Of a DNA stretch of 64,000 nt, positions 17,779 through 29,401 are shown piece by piece. The notes beneath the pieces were generated by a model. The model made no database searches, was not told the origin of the DNA, and saw only the letters and a list, made by a program, of their open reading frames with translations. Position 1 is the stretch's first letter; every line of letters begins with the position of its first letter. The translations under genes were made by a program, and so were the position numbers. The stretch is from an uncultured cyanobacterium (GTDB taxonomy: Bacteria; Cyanobacteriota; Cyanobacteriia; PCC-6307; Cyanobiaceae): the NCBI GenBank assembly GCA_903823115.1, contig CAIJRN010000011.1:1-64000 (forward strand). The letters are read 5' to 3'.

Positions 17779-19416
17779 ATGCCCGGTCCCGTCCAGTCCC
17801 CCCAACGCGACGCCTTCCTGGCCGAAGCTGCCCGCAGGCTGGCCGGTGATGACTCGGCCTTCGGCGGTCACAACCTGATCCCGCTCTGGAAGCGCTGGCC
17901 CGCCGACCTCGAAACGCCGCTCACCACCTGGCTGAAGGTGGGGGCCGGCCGCGGCCATGGCGTGCTGCTGGAGTCGGTCGAGGGAGGCGAGCAGCTGGGC
18001 CGCTGGAGTTTCGTCGTCAGCGATCCGCTCTGGACCCTGACCTGCCAGGGGGAGCGCAGCCAACGGCACTGGCGCGGCGGCCGCCACGACGAACTCCAGG
18101 GCAACCCCTTCCAGCTGCTGCGCCAATGCCTGGCCGAGCTGCGGCCGGCGCCGGTGCCGGGGCTGCCGCCGGTGGGCCAGCTGTTCGGCTTCTGGGGCTA
18201 TGAACTGATCCGCTGGATCGAACCGAGCGTTCCCGTGCATCCCACCCCGGCGGGAGGCCCCCCCGACGGCTGCTGGATGCTGGCCGACAGCCTGCTGGTG
18301 TTCGACCAGGTGCGGCGTCAGATCACAGCCCTGGCCTACGTGGATCTCTGCGGCAGCGGCGACGAGCCCCTCGATGCCGAACACGCCTGGAACCAGGCCG
18401 CCGCCCGCATCGCCCGGCTTGAGGGCCTCATGCAGGCCCCCCTGCCGGCCAGGGTCAAGCCCCTCGCCTGGCATGACGCCTCCGCCGCGGACGTGGCGAG
18501 CCAGCTGGTCACCAGCAGCAACGTCGGCCGGGAGGCCTTTGAGGCGGCGGTGCTGCGGGGCGAGCATCACATCGAGGCCGGTGATGTCTTCCAGCTGGTG
18601 CTCAGCCAGCGACTGGAAACCGGCATCACCGGCGACCCCTTTGATCTCTACCGCAGCCTGCGGATGGTCAATCCATCGCCCTACATGGCCTTCTTCGACT
18701 TCGGCGACTGGCACCTGATCGGCTCCAGCCCCGAGGTGATGGTCAAGGCCGAACCGGGGGAAGACGGCACGATTCTGGCCTCGGTGCGCCCGATCGCCGG
18801 CACCCGCCCCCGGGGCAGCAACGAGCAGGAAGACCGGGCCCTGGAGGTGGAGCTGCTCGCCGATCCCAAGGAGCGGGCGGAGCATGTGATGCTCGTCGAT
18901 CTGGGCCGCAACGACCTGGGCCGGGTCTGCAAACCGGGCAGCGTCGCCGTCGGTGAGCTGATGGTGATCGAGCGCTACTCCCACGTGATGCACATCGTCA
19001 GCCAGGTGCAGGGGGTGCTCGAAGCCAGGTACGACATCTGGGACCTGTTGATGGCCTGCTTCCCGGCCGGCACCGTCAGCGGCGCCCCCAAGATCCGGGC
19101 GATGCAGTTGATCCACGCGCTCGAACCGGACAGCCGCGGGCCCTATTCGGGGGTCTACGGCGCCGTCGATCTCAACGGCGCCCTCAACACGGCGATCACG
19201 ATCCGCACCATGGTGGTGCTGCCGGACGCCGCAGCGCCAGCGGCAGCTGGGGGCGAAGCCAGACGCTGGCGGGTGCAGGTGCAGGCCGGGGCCGGCATCG
19301 TCGCCGATTCGAAGCCGGAGGCGGAGTACGAGGAAACGCTCAACAAGGCCCGCGGCATGCTCAAGGCGATTGCCTGTCTGCTGCCGGCCGCCCCCGCAGC
19401 GGAGTCACCGCGATGA
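17779..19416 (+). CDS. trpE: Anthranilate synthase component I
   Basis: DVFQLVLSQRLETGITGDPFDLYRSLRMVNPSPYMAFFDF, PIAGTRPRGSNEQED, GTVSGAPKIRAMQLI, VQAGAGIVADSKPEAEYEET. Confidence 0.93.
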   Translation: MPGPVQSPQRDAFLAEAARRLAGDDSAFGGHNLIPLWKRWPADLETPLTTWLKVGAGRGHGVLLESVEGGEQLGRWSFVVSDPLWTLTCQGERSQRHWRGGRHDELQGNPFQLLRQCLAELRPAPVPGLPPVGQLFGFWGYELIRWIEPSVPVHPTPAGGPPDGCWMLADSLLVFDQVRRQITALAYVDLCGSGDEPLDAEHAWNQAAARIARLEGLMQAPLPARVKPLAWHDASAADVASQLVTSSNVGREAFEAAVLRGEHHIEAGDVFQLVLSQRLETGITGDPFDLYRSLRMVNPSPYMAFFDFGDWHLIGSSPEVMVKAEPGEDGTILASVRPIAGTRPRGSNEQEDRALEVELLADPKERAEHVMLVDLGRNDLGRVCKPGSVAVGELMVIERYSHVMHIVSQVQGVLEARYDIWDLLMACFPAGTVSGAPKIRAMQLIHALEPDSRGPYSGVYGAVDLNGALNTAITIRTMVVLPDAAAPAAAGGEARRWRVQVQAGAGIVADSKPEAEYEETLNKARGMLKAIACLLPAAPAAESPR

Positions 19417-20573
19417 GCGACCGCCTGCTGCTCAAGGGTTTTGAGGTGGAGATGTTCACCGGCCGCCCCGATGGCACGGTGGTGGGCTGCGCCGCCGAGG
19501 CCGCCGCGGCCCTAGAGGGCTTCGTCACCGAACCGGACAACCGCAACCTCGAACACATCACCCTCCCGGATGCCAGCTACCGGCGTCAGCTGCAGCTGCT
19601 GCTCGAACCGCGCCGCCGGCTGCGGGCCTGGCTGGCGCCACGAGGGCTGACGCTGCTGCCCGGCAGCACCCTGAGCCTGGGGGACAGCCATCGCTTCGAG
19701 CGCTCCGATCCCGGCAACGCTTACCACGACACGATTGAACAGACCTATGGCACCCGGGTGGTGACCGCCAGCGTGCACATCAACCTGGGCGTCAGCGACA
19801 TGGAGCACCTGTTCGCCGGGCTGCGGCTGCTGCGCTGCGAGGCGGCCCTGCTGCTGGCGATGAGCGCCAGTTCACCCTTCCTCGACAACGACATCACCGG
19901 CGCCGACTCCCAGCGTTGGCTGCAATTTCCCCTCACCCCACCTCTGGTGCCCCTGTTCCTCGGGCACCAGCACTACATCGACTGGATGCATGAGCAGCTG
20001 GCCGCCGCCGCCATGTTCAACGTGCGCCATCTCTGGACCTCCGTGCGGCCCAATGGCGATGAACGCCCCCACGACCTCAACCGCCTGGAGATCCGCATCT
20101 GCGACCTGATCGATGATCCGCGCCTGCTGCTGGCCGTGACCGCCTTCGCCGAAGTGCGGCTGCATCAGCTGCAGGCCGATCCGCAGCGACACGATCCCCT
20201 GCTGGCCAGCCGCTTCAGCCCCGCCGCCCTTGCGGATCTGGCCGATGCCAACGACCGGGCCGCAGCCCGCAGCAGCCTCACCAGCAGCCTCTGCGACTGG
20301 CGCAGCGGCGAGCCGATTGAGGCCCGGGCCTGGATCGAACGGGAACTGGCGGCCATGGCCCCCCTGGCCAGGGAGCTCGGGCTGGAAGAAGCCCTGGCCC
20401 CCCTCGCCGCCCTGCTCGCCCAGGGCAACCAGGCCATGCGCTGGCGGCAGCGGCAGCAGCGGGGGGAGAGCATCGCTGCGATCCTCAGCAGCGAGACCGC
20501 CGCCATGCAGGCCCGGGAGGTTGCTCTGGAGGCATGGCTTGCGACAGATGCATCCTCTGCTTTGGGAGGATGA
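19413..20573 (+). CDS. gshA: Glutamate-cysteine ligase, cyanobacterial type
   Basis: [23 protein letters not shown]..., [44 protein letters not shown] overlap with trpE. Confidence 0.82.
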   Translation: MSDRLLLKGFEVEMFTGRPDGTVVGCAAEAAAALEGFVTEPDNRNLEHITLPDASYRRQLQLLLEPRRRLRAWLAPRGLTLLPGSTLSLGDSHRFERSDPGNAYHDTIEQTYGTRVVTASVHINLGVSDMEHLFAGLRLLRCEAALLLAMSASSPFLDNDITGADSQRWLQFPLTPPLVPLFLGHQHYIDWMHEQLAAAAMFNVRHLWTSVRPNGDERPHDLNRLEIRICDLIDDPRLLLAVTAFAEVRLHQLQADPQRHDPLLASRFSPAALADLADANDRAAARSSLTSSLCDWRSGEPIEARAWIERELAAMAPLARELGLEEALAPLAALLAQGNQAMRWRQRQQRGESIAAILSSETAAMQAREVALEAWLATDASSALGG

Positions 20574-20625
20574 TGCTTCCCTTACCGTCCCGTCTGCCCC
20601 CATGCGGCAGCCCTCTGCAGCGCCC

Positions 20626-23600
20626 ATGGCCGTGACGCCCGCCACCAATCCAGCTCCCCTCGCCTCAGCGGCGAGCATCGAGCCCACACCTCGGGTCATC
20701 CGCCTGCTGGCCGAACGGCTGGAGCTGGTCGAAGATCTCTGGCAATCCGTCCTGCGCAGCGAATGTCCGCCGGAGCGGGTCGAACGGCTGCTGCGGCTGA
20801 AGCAGCTCAGTGGGCCGGTCACCCCCACCGAACTGGCCGACGAGAGCCATGTCGATACCGAAGGGATCGTGCAGCTGATCAAGGAGATGGATCTGGCTGA
20901 CGGCATCGCCGCCGCCCGTGCCTTCTCCCTGTATTTCCAACTGGTCAACATCCTCGAGCAGCACATCGAGGAGGACAGCTACCTCGAAAGCCTCAAGACG
21001 GCGACGGCCACCGCCAAGAGCGATCCCTTCCTGCCGCGCCTGGCCAGCCAGAGCGAACCGGCCACCTTCCGCCAGCTGTTCGAGCGCCTGCGCGCCCTCG
21101 GCGTGCCCCCGGCCCAGCTGGAGAACCTGCTGCGGGAGCTCGACATCCGCCTGGTGTTCACCGCCCATCCCACCGAGATCGTGCGCCACACGGTGCGCCA
21201 CAAGCAACGGCGGGTGGCGGCCCTGATCCAGAAGCTGCAGCTCTCTCCGGCGGTCAACCCGGATGAGCGCCAACATCTGCGCCAGCAGCTGGAGGAGGAA
21301 ATCCGGCTGTGGTGGCGCACCGATGAACTGCACCAGTTCAAACCCTCGGTGATCAACGAGGTGGACTACGCCCTGCACTACTTCCAGCAGGTGTTGTTCA
21401 ATGCCATGCCCCAGCTGCGGCAGCGGATGCGCACCGCCCTGGCCAGCAGCTATCCGGATGTGGTGCCGCCCCGGGATTCCTTCTGCACCTTCGGCTCCTG
21501 GGTGGGCTCCGACCGGGACGGCAACCCCTCGGTGACGCCGGAAATCACCTGGCGAACGGCCTGTTATCAGCGCCAGCTGATGCTGAAGCGCTATCTCCAT
21601 GCCGTCGAGGAGCTGCGCGATCAACTCAGCATCTCGATGCAGTGGAGCCCGCCCAGCAAGGCCCTGCTCGAATCCCTGGAGATGGATCGGCTGCGCTTCC
21701 CCGAGATCTACGAAGAGAGGGCCACCAGCTATCGCAAGGAGCCCTATCGACTCAAGCTCAGTTACATCCTTGAGCGCCTGCATCTGAGTCAGCGGCGCAA
21801 CGATCAACTGACGCAATCGGGCTGGGAGTTTCCTGGCGACAGCCCTCCGTCCGCCGTCATCGACACCCCCTTCGGTCTGCCGGCCGGGGGCGTGGGACTG
21901 CAGGATCTGCACTACAGCTCGGTGGACGAGTTCCGCAACGACCTGGAGCTGCTCAAGGAGAGCCTCGACGCCACGGGACTCAAGTGCGAATCCCTGCGGG
22001 ACCTGCTCACCCAAGTGCACATCTTCGGCTTCTGGCTGGCCAGCCTCGACATCCGCCAGGAGAGCACCCGCCACAGCGATGCCATCGACGAACTCAGCCG
22101 CTATCTGCAGCTGCCGATCGCCTACGGCGACATGGACGAAGAGCAGCGGGTGACCTGGCTGCTGGCCGAACTCCAGACCCGCCGGCCCCTGCTGCCACCG
22201 GCGGCCCGCTGGACGCCTGCCACGGCCGAGACCTTCGCGGTGTTCCGCATGCTGCATCGCTTGCAGCAGGAATTCGGACCCCGGATCTGCCGCACCTATG
22301 TGATCTCGATGAGCCACACGGTGTCGGACCTGTTGGAGGTGCTGCTGCTGGCCAAGGAAGTCGGCCTGATCGACCCTCTGGCCCAGCGCTCCGAGCTGCT
22401 GGTGATTCCCCTGTTCGAAACCGTCGAGGACCTTCAGCGCGCTCCGGCGGTGATGGGTCGGCTGTTCGCCCAATCCTTCTACCGGGAGCTGCTCACCAGC
22501 AACACCGACAGCGGCCAGCCCCTGCAGGAGGTGATGCTCGGCTATTCCGACAGCAACAAGGATTCCGGCTTTCTGTCGAGCAACTGGGAGATTCACCGCG
22601 CCCAGATCGCCCTGCAGCGCCTCGCCGACGAGCACGCCGTGGCCCTGCGCCTGTTCCACGGCCGCGGCGGCTCGGTGGGACGCGGCGGTGGCCCGGCCTA
22701 CCAGGCGATCCTGGCCCAGCCCAGTGGCACCCTCAAGGGCCGCATCAAGATCACCGAACAGGGCGAAGTGCTGGCCTCCAAGTACTCCCTGCCGGAGCTG
22801 GCCCTCTACAACCTCGAAACCGTGTCCACGGCCGTGTTGCAGAACAGCATGGTCACCCTGCCGCTGGATGACACCCCCAGCTGGAATCAGCTGATGGAGC
22901 GGCTGGCCGCCCGCTCCCGTGACCACTACCGCGCCCTGGTCCACGACAACCCCGACCTGGTGGCCTTCTTCGAGCAGGTCACCCCGATCGAGGAGATCAG
23001 CAAGCTGCAGATCTCCAGCCGGCCCGCCCGCCGCAAGAGCGGCACCCGCGATCTCTCCAGCCTGCGCGCCATCCCCTGGGTGTTCGGCTGGACCCAGAGT
23101 CGCTTCCTGCTGCCGAGCTGGTATGGCGTCGGCGCCGCCCTGCAAGCCGAACTGGAACAGGACGCGGACCAGATGGAACTGCTGCAGCTGCTGTATCAGC
23201 GCTGGCCCTTCTTCCGGATGCTGATCTCCAAGGTGGAGATGACCCTCTCGAAAGTGGATCTGGATCTGGCGGGGCACTACGTGCGCTCGCTCGGCCGCGA
23301 GGCCAACCGCGAGGCCTTTGCGGCGATCCTGGCCTCGATCACCGCCGAGTTCACCCTCACCCGGGATCTGGTACTGGCGATCAGCGGCCATCAGCGGCTG
23401 CTGGATGGCGATCCGGCCCTGCAACTCTCGGTGGAACTGCGCAACCGCACGATCATTCCGCTGGGCTATCTGCAGGTGGCGTTGCTGCGCCTGCTGCGCG
23501 ACCAGAACCGCCAGCCGCCGATGAGCGAGGGGGCCGGCAAGGCCAGCGATGGCCGCACCTACAGCCGCAGTGACCTGCTCCAGGGCGCCCTGCTGACGAT

Positions 23601-23637
23601 CAACGGCATCGCCGCCGGCATGCGCAACACGGGCTGA
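20626..23637 (+). CDS. ppc: Phosphoenolpyruvate carboxylase
   Basis: [84 protein letters not shown], GFxWTQSRF-like [14 protein letters not shown]. Start uncertain (20602 or 20626); the longer track ORF start lies inside gshA. Confidence 0.95.
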   Translation: MAVTPATNPAPLASAASIEPTPRVIRLLAERLELVEDLWQSVLRSECPPERVERLLRLKQLSGPVTPTELADESHVDTEGIVQLIKEMDLADGIAAARAFSLYFQLVNILEQHIEEDSYLESLKTATATAKSDPFLPRLASQSEPATFRQLFERLRALGVPPAQLENLLRELDIRLVFTAHPTEIVRHTVRHKQRRVAALIQKLQLSPAVNPDERQHLRQQLEEEIRLWWRTDELHQFKPSVINEVDYALHYFQQVLFNAMPQLRQRMRTALASSYPDVVPPRDSFCTFGSWVGSDRDGNPSVTPEITWRTACYQRQLMLKRYLHAVEELRDQLSISMQWSPPSKALLESLEMDRLRFPEIYEERATSYRKEPYRLKLSYILERLHLSQRRNDQLTQSGWEFPGDSPPSAVIDTPFGLPAGGVGLQDLHYSSVDEFRNDLELLKESLDATGLKCESLRDLLTQVHIFGFWLASLDIRQESTRHSDAIDELSRYLQLPIAYGDMDEEQRVTWLLAELQTRRPLLPPAARWTPATAETFAVFRMLHRLQQEFGPRICRTYVISMSHTVSDLLEVLLLAKEVGLIDPLAQRSELLVIPLFETVEDLQRAPAVMGRLFAQSFYRELLTSNTDSGQPLQEVMLGYSDSNKDSGFLSSNWEIHRAQIALQRLADEHAVALRLFHGRGGSVGRGGGPAYQAILAQPSGTLKGRIKITEQGEVLASKYSLPELALYNLETVSTAVLQNSMVTLPLDDTPSWNQLMERLAARSRDHYRALVHDNPDLVAFFEQVTPIEEISKLQISSRPARRKSGTRDLSSLRAIPWVFGWTQSRFLLPSWYGVGAALQAELEQDADQMELLQLLYQRWPFFRMLISKVEMTLSKVDLDLAGHYVRSLGREANREAFAAILASITAEFTLTRDLVLAISGHQRLLDGDPALQLSVELRNRTIIPLGYLQVALLRLLRDQNRQPPMSEGAGKASDGRTYSRSDLLQGALLTINGIAAGMRNTG

Positions 23638-23673
23638 CCCCCCACACCCTCCCCCGGCCCGAGCCTTTCCCTG

Positions 23674-24135
23674 GTGATCCCCTTCCGCAGCCAACCGGCC
23701 CAGCCCCACCTGCGGGAGGGTTATCAGTTGCTGCATCAGCCAGCCTGGAATGCCGACGAGTTGGACCGCCTGCTGCTGCTGTGTGGCGACAGGTCACGGG
23801 GCGCCGGGCGCTGGGAACTGGTGCTGCAGCGCAGCGCCTGGTATCTCGCCATTCGCAACGATCAGGACGAGCTCGTCGGCTTCATCCGGGCCACCAGCGA
23901 CCAGGCCCTGAACGCCAATCTCTGGGATCTGCTGGCTGATCCGGGCGACCCGGCCCGCGACGAGGTGATCCAGGCCCTGGTGCAGGCGGCCCTGAGCCGG
24001 CTACGGCGGGAGATGGGGGGCTGCAGTGTCTCCCTGGCCGCCCCACCGGAGGCGCTGCGCGCCGTCACCAAGGCCGGCTTTGTGGTGGATCCGGGCGGCA
24101 TCCGGGCCATGGGGCTCAATCTGACGGAGCCCTGA
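23674..24135 (+). CDS. GNAT-family N-acetyltransferase-like protein
   Basis: WYLAIRNDQDELVGFIRATSDQALNANLWDLLADPGDPARDEVIQALVQAALSRLRREMGGCSVSLAAPPEALRAVTKAGF. Confidence 0.6.
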   Translation: MIPFRSQPAQPHLREGYQLLHQPAWNADELDRLLLLCGDRSRGAGRWELVLQRSAWYLAIRNDQDELVGFIRATSDQALNANLWDLLADPGDPARDEVIQALVQAALSRLRREMGGCSVSLAAPPEALRAVTKAGFVVDPGGIRAMGLNLTEP

Positions 24136-24497
24136 GACCCTCCCGGCTGGCGGCTTCCGAGCGGCCATGGCCAGGAACGTCCTGGAGCAACACGCGTTCG
24201 CAGCGCAATCCCCCTGCTCGCCCCCTGCCAACCCCCAGGTGAGCTCACCCAGGTCTGCTGAGCGTCCTCGGTTCAGACCCGCTTCGCGTTCGAGATCGCT
24301 GGCAGCAGCAACGCTCTGGGCGCCGGCAGCGGCAGCGACCCCGATTTCGCTCAGGTCCGTCCGGAGGGGCTGCCCCCATCACGGTTCCAGCCGCCAGGTC
24401 ACCAGCCGTTCCAACCGATCAGCTTCACCGTCACGGCGTGGACTGAGACCCGGATCAGGGAGATTGTTCTTCGCCGTTCCGGCGGCGGAAGAAAGCA

Positions 24498-24572
24498 ACG
24501 AGCATGGAGGGACTCGAACCCCCGACATTCAGAACCGGAATCTGACGCTCTATCCAACTGAGCTACATGCCC
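24498..24572 (-). tRNA. tRNA-Arg (CCG)
   Basis: Reverse complement GGGCATGTAGCTCAGTTGGATAGAGCGTCAGATTCCGGTTCTGAATGTCGGGGGTTCGAGTCCCTCCATGCTC; anticodon loop TTCCGGT. Confidence 0.93.
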
Positions 24573-24630
24573 AACAGCAGGGGAAACGGGAGTCGGACTC
24601 TGCGGATGAGAACTCATCCTGGAGACGGCG

Positions 24631-25803
24631 ATGCCAGTGACCAAACCTGTCAGCGGTACCTTAGCCGCTGATCGCCCCAGACCCATCCGGCTGCACCGCC
24701 TGGAGCTGCTGCACTTCCGCAATCTTGCCGGCCTGCAGCTGACCCTGGAAGCCCCCAGGCTGCTGGTGATCGGTGCCAACGGCGCCGGCAAGTCGAATCT
24801 GTTGGAGGCGGTGGAGCTGCTGACCAGCCTGCGCTCGCACCGCTGTGCCAGCGATCGGGATCTGATCAGTCACGGGCAGCCCTCCAGCCGGCTGCGGGCC
24901 GTCACCGGCGAAGGGGACAGCCTGGAGCTGCGCCTGCGCGGCCGGGGCGGTCGCCAGGCCCTGCGCAACGACAAGCTGCTGGAGCGCCAGCACGACCTGA
25001 TCGGGCCGCTGCGCTGCGTCGGCTTCAGCGCCCTGGACCTGGAGCTGGTGCGCGGTGAACCCGCCCTGCGCCGCCAGTGGCTGGACCGGGTGGTGCTGCA
25101 ACTGGAGCCCGTTTATGGCGCCCTGCTCAGCCGCTATGGCCGCCTGCTGCGCCAACGCAGCCAACTGCTGCGCCGCGGTCTGGGCCTGGCGGATCGGGCC
25201 GCCCTGCTCGATGTCTTCGACCAGCAGATGGCCCTGATCGGCACCCGCCTGCACCGGCGTCGCTGGCGGGCCCTGCGGCGGCTGGAACCGCTGGCGACCG
25301 CCTGGCAGCAGCGCATCGGCGGCGCCGCCGAGCCCCTGGCCCTGGCCTACCGCAGCGGCACCGAGCTGGCCAGCGACGCCCTGGACGGCGATCAGGAAGA
25401 GTGCTGGCGAGCAGCCCTGGAACAGCAGCTCCTGCAGCAGCGACCCCAGGAGGAACGCCTGGGTCAGTGCCTGGTGGGGCCCCATCGCGATGACGTGACC
25501 CTGCTGCTGGCCGGCCAACCGGCACGCCGCTATGGCTCGGCCGGCCAGCAACGCACCCTGGTGCTGGCCCTGAAATTGGCCGAACTGGAGCTGGTGGGCC
25601 AGATCGTCGGGCAGCCGCCGCTGTTGTTGCTGGATGACGTGCTGGCCGAACTCGATCCCCAGCGCCAGCAACTACTGCTGGAGGCCGTCGGTGAGGGCCA
25701 TCAATGCCTGGTGAGCGCCACCCACCTGGAATCCTTCAGTGGCGGCTGGCGCTCCGACTCCCAGGTGGTTCAGATGCGGGCCGGCAACCTCTGTGATCAA
25801 TGA
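24631..25803 (+). CDS. recF: DNA replication/repair protein RecF
   Basis: [17 protein letters not shown]..., [51 protein letters not shown]. Confidence 0.93.
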   Translation: MPVTKPVSGTLAADRPRPIRLHRLELLHFRNLAGLQLTLEAPRLLVIGANGAGKSNLLEAVELLTSLRSHRCASDRDLISHGQPSSRLRAVTGEGDSLELRLRGRGGRQALRNDKLLERQHDLIGPLRCVGFSALDLELVRGEPALRRQWLDRVVLQLEPVYGALLSRYGRLLRQRSQLLRRGLGLADRAALLDVFDQQMALIGTRLHRRRWRALRRLEPLATAWQQRIGGAAEPLALAYRSGTELASDALDGDQEECWRAALEQQLLQQRPQEERLGQCLVGPHRDDVTLLLAGQPARRYGSAGQQRTLVLALKLAELELVGQIVGQPPLLLLDDVLAELDPQRQQLLLEAVGEGHQCLVSATHLESFSGGWRSDSQVVQMRAGNLCDQ

Positions 25804-25878
25804 GCGACAGGAATGGTCAGGAGGCAGCGCCAATGCCGCTCGACACGTATGGTTATTGCTCCGTTGCCTGGACCCCTG

Positions 25879-26385
25879 ATGAACCAGAGCCTGCCCTGCC
25901 TCCACCCCAATCCGGGATGGAACCGAGCCGCCTACCAGCCACTCCCCACCCAAGCCCAAGGCACCCCCGAGACTCCCTCCAGCGCCAACGTCACTGACGC
26001 GGTTGGCAAACACTGCATCCTCGAGCTCTACGACTGCGACAGTTCGCGACTCGACGACGAAGCTTTTCTCAGGGACACCATCACGACAGCAGCAAAGCGT
26101 GCTGGTGCCACCCTGCTCAATCTGATCACCCACCGCTTCGAGCCCCAGGGTGTCACCGGACTCGCCCTTCTGGCCGAGTCCCACATCTCGATCCACACCT
26201 GGCCGGAATCCGGCTATGCGGCGGTCGATGTGTTCACCTGCGGCGATCACACCATGCCCGAACGGGCCTGCCAGGTGCTCTGCGAAGAGCTCAATGCCGG
26301 GCGCCACAAGCTCACCAGCTTCCGGCGCGAAACCCCGGTGACGATCGAAGGCAGTGAGCGCGATCCCGCGCTCAGTCCCGCCTGA
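25879..26385 (+). CDS. speD: S-adenosylmethionine decarboxylase proenzyme
   Basis: [12 protein letters not shown]..., [37 protein letters not shown]; SpeH-type [11 protein letters not shown] cleavage motif. Confidence 0.92.
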   Translation: MNQSLPCLHPNPGWNRAAYQPLPTQAQGTPETPSSANVTDAVGKHCILELYDCDSSRLDDEAFLRDTITTAAKRAGATLLNLITHRFEPQGVTGLALLAESHISIHTWPESGYAAVDVFTCGDHTMPERACQVLCEELNAGRHKLTSFRRETPVTIEGSERDPALSPA

Positions 26386-26438
26386 TCCGCCGAAGGCGTC
26401 ACCATCAACCTGCTCCATCCCGGCAGCGGCAAGCCTGT

Positions 26439-27335
26439 TCAGGCCTGCCGCTCATTTTCATGGGGAGAGGTCGTTGCCAGCGGCTGTTGCGCCAGCGCCC
26501 GATTGAGCTTGCCACTCACCAGCCCCTCAAGATCGAGGCCCACGGCCGTAAAACCAAGGTCTGAGAAGGCCTCCACCAACTGCTCGCGCAGCGCGCCATC
26601 GGCCAGTTGCCGCAGCACCGCCGGCAGTCGATCCGCCGGCAGCTCAATGCGGGCTGTTTCTCCCTGGCTGCGCACCCGCAGGTCGCAGAACCCCTGCTGC
26701 CGCAACCAGGCTTCCGCCGCCGCCACCCGCTCCAGCCTGGCGGCGCTGATCGGTTCGCCATAGGGAAAGCGGGAGGCCAGACAGGGCTGGGCCGGCTTGT
26801 CCCACCAGGGCAGCCCAAGGGCGCGCGAGATCTGTCGCACGCCGGCCTTGTCCACACCGAGCTCCGCCAAGGGAGAGCGCACCCCCTGCTCGCGGGCGGC
26901 ACGGATGCCGGGTCGATGGTCGCCGAGATCGTCGCGGTTGACGCCATCGAGCACCACAGCCGCCCCCGCCGCTGCCGCGATCGCTGCCAGCAGGCGATGC
27001 AGCTCGCGCTTGCAGGCGTAACAGCGATCTTCGGGATTGGCGCTGTAGGAGGGATCCGCCAACTCCGCCGTGGCCAGCTCCTGATGGCGCACTCCCAGCC
27101 AGGCCGCCTGGGCCCGCGCCTCCTGGCGCAGATGGGGCGCCAGGGCGGGGGAGACACCGGTGATCGCCAGGGCGCGCTCCTGCAGGGCCTCCACCGCCAG
27201 GGCGGCCACCAGAGCGCTGTCGACGCCGCCGGAATAGGCCACCACCACCTGGTCCCAGGCGGCGATCCGCTGCCGCAGGGCCTCCAGGGCCCGCTCCAGT
27301 TCGGGGGGGAGTGACTCCAGCAGGGTGAACAGCAT
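26439..27335 (-). CDS. larE: ATP-dependent sacrificial sulfur transferase LarE-like
   Basis: VVVAYSGGVDSALVAALA PP-loop, DGVNRDDLGDHRPGIRAAREQGVRSPLAELGVDKAGVRQISRALGLPWWDKPAQPCLASRFPYGE. Confidence 0.85.
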   Translation of the reverse strand: MLFTLLESLPPELERALEALRQRIAAWDQVVVAYSGGVDSALVAALAVEALQERALAITGVSPALAPHLRQEARAQAAWLGVRHQELATAELADPSYSANPEDRCYACKRELHRLLAAIAAAAGAAVVLDGVNRDDLGDHRPGIRAAREQGVRSPLAELGVDKAGVRQISRALGLPWWDKPAQPCLASRFPYGEPISAARLERVAAAEAWLRQQGFCDLRVRSQGETARIELPADRLPAVLRQLADGALREQLVEAFSDLGFTAVGLDLEGLVSGKLNRALAQQPLATTSPHENERQA

Positions 27336-27397
27336 CGGCTGATCCTGGCAAAACCAGCGCCCGACCTGGGTAGCATCAGGCTCTGAACACCCCGTCC

Positions 27398-28591
27398 ATG
27401 CCAGGCGCAAGCAGCACCCAGACACCACAGCGAGGCACCGGCCGGGGAATCGGTATCCGCACCGCAGCCGGCAGCGAGGAGCGCGACCACGGCCAGCTGC
27501 ACGTCTATGACGGCGATGGCAAGGGCAAAAGCCAGGCGGCCCTGGGGGTGGTGCTGCGCACCATCGGGCTGGGCATCTGCGAACAGAAACGCACCCGTGT
27601 CCTGCTGCTGCGCTTTCTCAAAGGCCCCGGCCGCTCCTACGACGAGGACAGCGCCATTGAAGCCCTGCAACAGGGCTTCCCCCATCTGATCGATCAGGTG
27701 CGCACCGGTCGCGGCGAATTCTTCACCGCCGAGGAGGCCAGCCGCTTCGATCGCCAGGAGGCCCAGCGCGGCTGGGATATCGCCAAGGGTGCCATCGCCA
27801 GCAACCTCTATTCGGTGGTGGTGCTGGACGAGATCAACCCGGTGCTCGATCTGGGTCTGCTGGACACCCAGGAAGTGGTGCGCACCCTGGCGACCAAACC
27901 AGCGGGAATGGAGGTGATCTGCACCGGTCGCGGCGCACCGCCCGCACTGGTGCAGCTGGCCGATCTGCACTCGGAGATGCGGGCCCATCGCCGGCGGCTG
28001 GGCGATGGCGACCTCGATGGCCAGGAGCCGGGCGCCGGTCTCGATGGTATCGAGATCTACACCGGTGAAGGCAAAGGCAAGTCCACCAGCGCCCTGGGCA
28101 AGGCCCTGCAGGCGATCGGTCGCGGCATCAGCCAGGACAAGAGCCACCGGGTGCTGATCCTGCAATGGCTCAAAGGCGGCAGCGGCTACACCGAAGACGC
28201 CGCCATCGCCGCCCTGCGCGAGAGCTATCCCCACCTGGTGGATCACCTGCGCTCCGGCCGCGATGCGATCGTCTGGCGCGGCCAGCAACAGCCGATTGAC
28301 TATGTGGAAGCGGAGCGGGCCTGGGAGATCGCCCGGGCGGCGATTGCCAGTGGCCTGTACAAAACCGTGATCCTCGATGAACTGAACCCCACGGTCGATC
28401 TGGAGTTGCTGCCGGTGGAGCCGATCGTGCAGACCCTGCTGCGCAAACCCGCCGAAACCGAGGTGATCATCACCGGCCGCTGCAAGAGCCGTCCCGCCTA
28501 CTTCGACCTGGCCAGCGTGCACTCGGAAATGGTGTGCCACAAGCACTACGCCGAGCGGGGCGTGGACCTCAAGCGGGGCGTGGATTACTGA
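27398..28591 (+). CDS. Tandem-domain cob(I)yrinic acid a,c-diamide adenosyltransferase-like P-loop protein
   Basis: Two homologous CobA/BtuR-type domains, each with a P-loop (GDGKGKSQAALG and GEGKGKSTSALG) and a VVLDEINP / VILDELNP motif. Confidence 0.8.
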   Translation: MPGASSTQTPQRGTGRGIGIRTAAGSEERDHGQLHVYDGDGKGKSQAALGVVLRTIGLGICEQKRTRVLLLRFLKGPGRSYDEDSAIEALQQGFPHLIDQVRTGRGEFFTAEEASRFDRQEAQRGWDIAKGAIASNLYSVVVLDEINPVLDLGLLDTQEVVRTLATKPAGMEVICTGRGAPPALVQLADLHSEMRAHRRRLGDGDLDGQEPGAGLDGIEIYTGEGKGKSTSALGKALQAIGRGISQDKSHRVLILQWLKGGSGYTEDAAIAALRESYPHLVDHLRSGRDAIVWRGQQQPIDYVEAERAWEIARAAIASGLYKTVILDELNPTVDLELLPVEPIVQTLLRKPAETEVIITGRCKSRPAYFDLASVHSEMVCHKHYAERGVDLKRGVDY

Positions 28592-29397
28592 GGTTCTGGA
28601 GTCCGATCGTCACCATCGCCCTTGGTTGCCGGATTCACCGCTTTTAAAATCTTGTCTTCCTCCAGAATCAGCACCTCCTGAGAGGCGATGAAGCGCCCCA
28701 GCAGCAATCCCACCAACAGGGCCACATAGAGCGTGCTGGACACACTCAGCAGGATCGCGAAGCGCTCGCCAACGGCATTGCCAGGCACGACATCGCCATA
28801 GCCCAAGCCAGCAATCGTGACGAAGCTGTAATAGGTGAGCCGATCCAGCAGCAACTGTTGATGAACCAGATGTCCCATCAGAAAGCTGCCGGGTTTGTAC
28901 ACTTCCGTCGCGGTGGCCAGCACACCGCCGGTGAAACCGAGCAGCAGATATCCCGCCGCGGCCCCGGCCATCACCTGGGCATTGACCCGCGGCACCCGGG
29001 CCAGAATCCGTACCAGCCCCACCGAGGTGAGCAGGAAGAACAGCGAGAGGCCAGTCATCACCGCGGCCTTGATCGACGACTGCTGCCAGCTGCCTCGCAG
29101 CACCGGAATCCACATCGAGGCCAGCACCAGCCAACCGAACCAGGAATAGGCCCGCCGCCGCCAGACGAAACCGACCTTGGCACCGGCCAGGCCCACGGTG
29201 CGGATCGACTGCACGATCAAGACCGAGATCAAAACGGCCAAGAGAGCGTTGCCAGAGCGATGCCCCGTCGCCGTTTGAGGCAAGAGCATGATCGGCACCA
29301 ACACCGTGATCAGCAGGGGCAGGAACTGACGCTCCAGCCTCCCCAGTCGCTCCCGGGTCAACGATGGCCACTGCAGCAGGCCAACCGGGGACGGCAC
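28585..29397 (-). CDS. Two-pore-helix potassium-channel-type ion channel protein
   Basis: Several TM segments and pore motif YYSFVTIAGLGYGDVVPGN. The start is probably GTG at 29397, just after the moeB stop; the track ORF extends to 29463. Confidence 0.7.
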   Translation of the reverse strand: MPSPVGLLQWPSLTRERLGRLERQFLPLLITVLVPIMLLPQTATGHRSGNALLAVLISVLIVQSIRTVGLAGAKVGFVWRRRAYSWFGWLVLASMWIPVLRGSWQQSSIKAAVMTGLSLFFLLTSVGLVRILARVPRVNAQVMAGAAAGYLLLGFTGGVLATATEVYKPGSFLMGHLVHQQLLLDRLTYYSFVTIAGLGYGDVVPGNAVGERFAILLSVSSTLYVALLVGLLLGRFIASQEVLILEEDKILKAVNPATKGDGDDRTPEPQ

Positions 29398-29401
29398 CGG
29401 C

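Noticed and set aside
17671-19116. 481-aa minus-strand ORF over trpE
   Set aside because: Antisense shadow; the plus strand is unambiguous TrpE.
20665-23736. 1023-aa minus-strand ORF antisense to ppc
   Set aside because: Shadow ORF typical of GC-rich DNA; His/Gln/Gly-rich composition and no domain, while the plus strand encodes clear PEP carboxylase.
24167-24640. 157-aa ORF ending GGTRTPDIQNRNLTLYPTELHA
   Set aside because: Translation through antisense tRNA-Arg, a known artefact; no independent domain.
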